From Burkholderiaceae bacterium (lineage in GTDB: Bacteria; Pseudomonadota; Gammaproteobacteria; Burkholderiales; Burkholderiaceae_C): 7,260 nucleotides of DNA. The notes beneath the pieces were generated by a model. The model did no database searches, was not told the origin of the DNA, and saw nothing but the letters and a program-made list of their open reading frames with translations. Shown piece after piece: positions 6,949 to 7,260 of this stretch (position 1 is the stretch's first letter; the number at the start of each line of letters is the position of its first letter). The stretch lies in contig JALRBF010000280.1 of the NCBI GenBank assembly GCA_023262365.1, positions 1 to 7,260 on the forward strand. Direction: 5' to 3'. Position numbers and translations under genes: made by a program.

Positions 6949-7260
6949 ATGGGAAACCCAATGCGTATCCGCGCCAAGGCGGCTAACGGTGAGACAGAGG
7001 TTCGAGTATTGATGTCGCACAAGATGGAGGGTGGTCAGCGAAAGGACGCAAGTGGCAAGCCAATTCCTGCCCATCACATCGCAAAAGTGACCGCCAAGCA
7101 CAATGGCAAAGAGGTTCTCAACGCAAACTGGGGCCCGGCTGTTTCGCAGAATCCTTACTTGGCTTTCAGCTTCAAGGGTGGCGCCAAGGGTGACAAAGTC
7201 GAAGTGAACTGGGTAGATAACACGGGTGACAGTCGCACTGACACCGCCACCGTATCGTAA
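6949..7260 (+). CDS. soxZ: SoxZ, partner subunit of the SoxYZ sulfur carrier
   Basis: SoxZ is the small Ig-like partner that dimerises with SoxY and helps dock the carrier arm into SoxAX, SoxB and SoxCD. The 103-residue protein has no signal peptide, as is usual: it is exported with Tat-bearing SoxY. Family features in order are RIRAKA (6-11), the MSHKMEGGQRKD block (22-33), IPAHHI (39-44), VSQNPYLAFSFKGG (65-78), and GDKVEVNWVDNTGDS (81-95). Length is normal. The start at 6949 is chosen for its Shine-Dalgarno at 6937-6941. The TAA occupies the last three bases of the window, so whatever follows (soxA, soxX and soxB would be expected in this type of cluster) is not visible. Confidence 0.96.
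   Translation: MGNPMRIRAKAANGETEVRVLMSHKMEGGQRKDASGKPIPAHHIAKVTAKHNGKEVLNANWGPAVSQNPYLAFSFKGGAKGDKVEVNWVDNTGDSRTDTATVS

Overview
The window looks like chromosomal DNA of a GC-rich betaproteobacterium, most likely Burkholderiales and probably Comamonadaceae. This rests on three things: the protein families seen, the strong preference for G/C-ending codons over the first 5.7 kb, and the gene order soxC-soxD-soxY-soxZ, which is a known betaproteobacterial arrangement of the Sox thiosulfate-oxidation cluster. No phage, transposon, CRISPR, tRNA or rRNA feature is visible. No gene-free stretch exceeds about 130 bases.

Left part (1-3806), housekeeping and tRNA biology. The 3' end of alaS (alanyl-tRNA synthetase) runs off the left edge on the + strand. 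It converges on a two-gene minus-strand operon, gluQRS then trmB, whose coding regions overlap by ATGA. Facing away from gluQRS is a + strand gene for a 294-residue protein that I tentatively read as a degenerate NYN/PIN-like protein. It converges almost end to end with a minus-strand gene for a small membrane protein of the VUT/YhhQ family (queuosine-precursor transporter). Three of the five genes act on tRNA directly and the transporter probably feeds tRNA queuosine synthesis; GluQRS modifies queuosine in tRNA-Asp.

Right part (3807-7260), sulfur oxidation. An AT-rich divergent spacer precedes soxC (Tat-exported molybdenum sulfane dehydrogenase subunit), which overlaps soxD (diheme cytochrome c) by ATGA. 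After a 100-base gap with its own strong ribosome binding site and a possible promoter come soxY (Tat-exported carrier with the GGCGG tail) and soxZ. The window ends exactly at the soxZ stop codon. SoxYZ carries the sulfur substrate on the SoxY C-terminal cysteine. SoxCD oxidises the outer sulfane sulfur on that carrier and passes electrons to the cytochrome. The other core parts (soxA, soxX, soxB) are not in the window and would be expected just to the right.

The most notable signal is not a new gene family but a change of codon dialect inside soxD near position 5700. The first part of soxD matches soxC and the upstream genes. The rest of soxD is much richer in A/T-ending codons and in GGA glycine codons, although the reading frame and protein family continue intact. 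This suggests recombination between two sox clusters, or a chimeric assembly joined at a conserved stretch. I see no convincing previously undescribed system.
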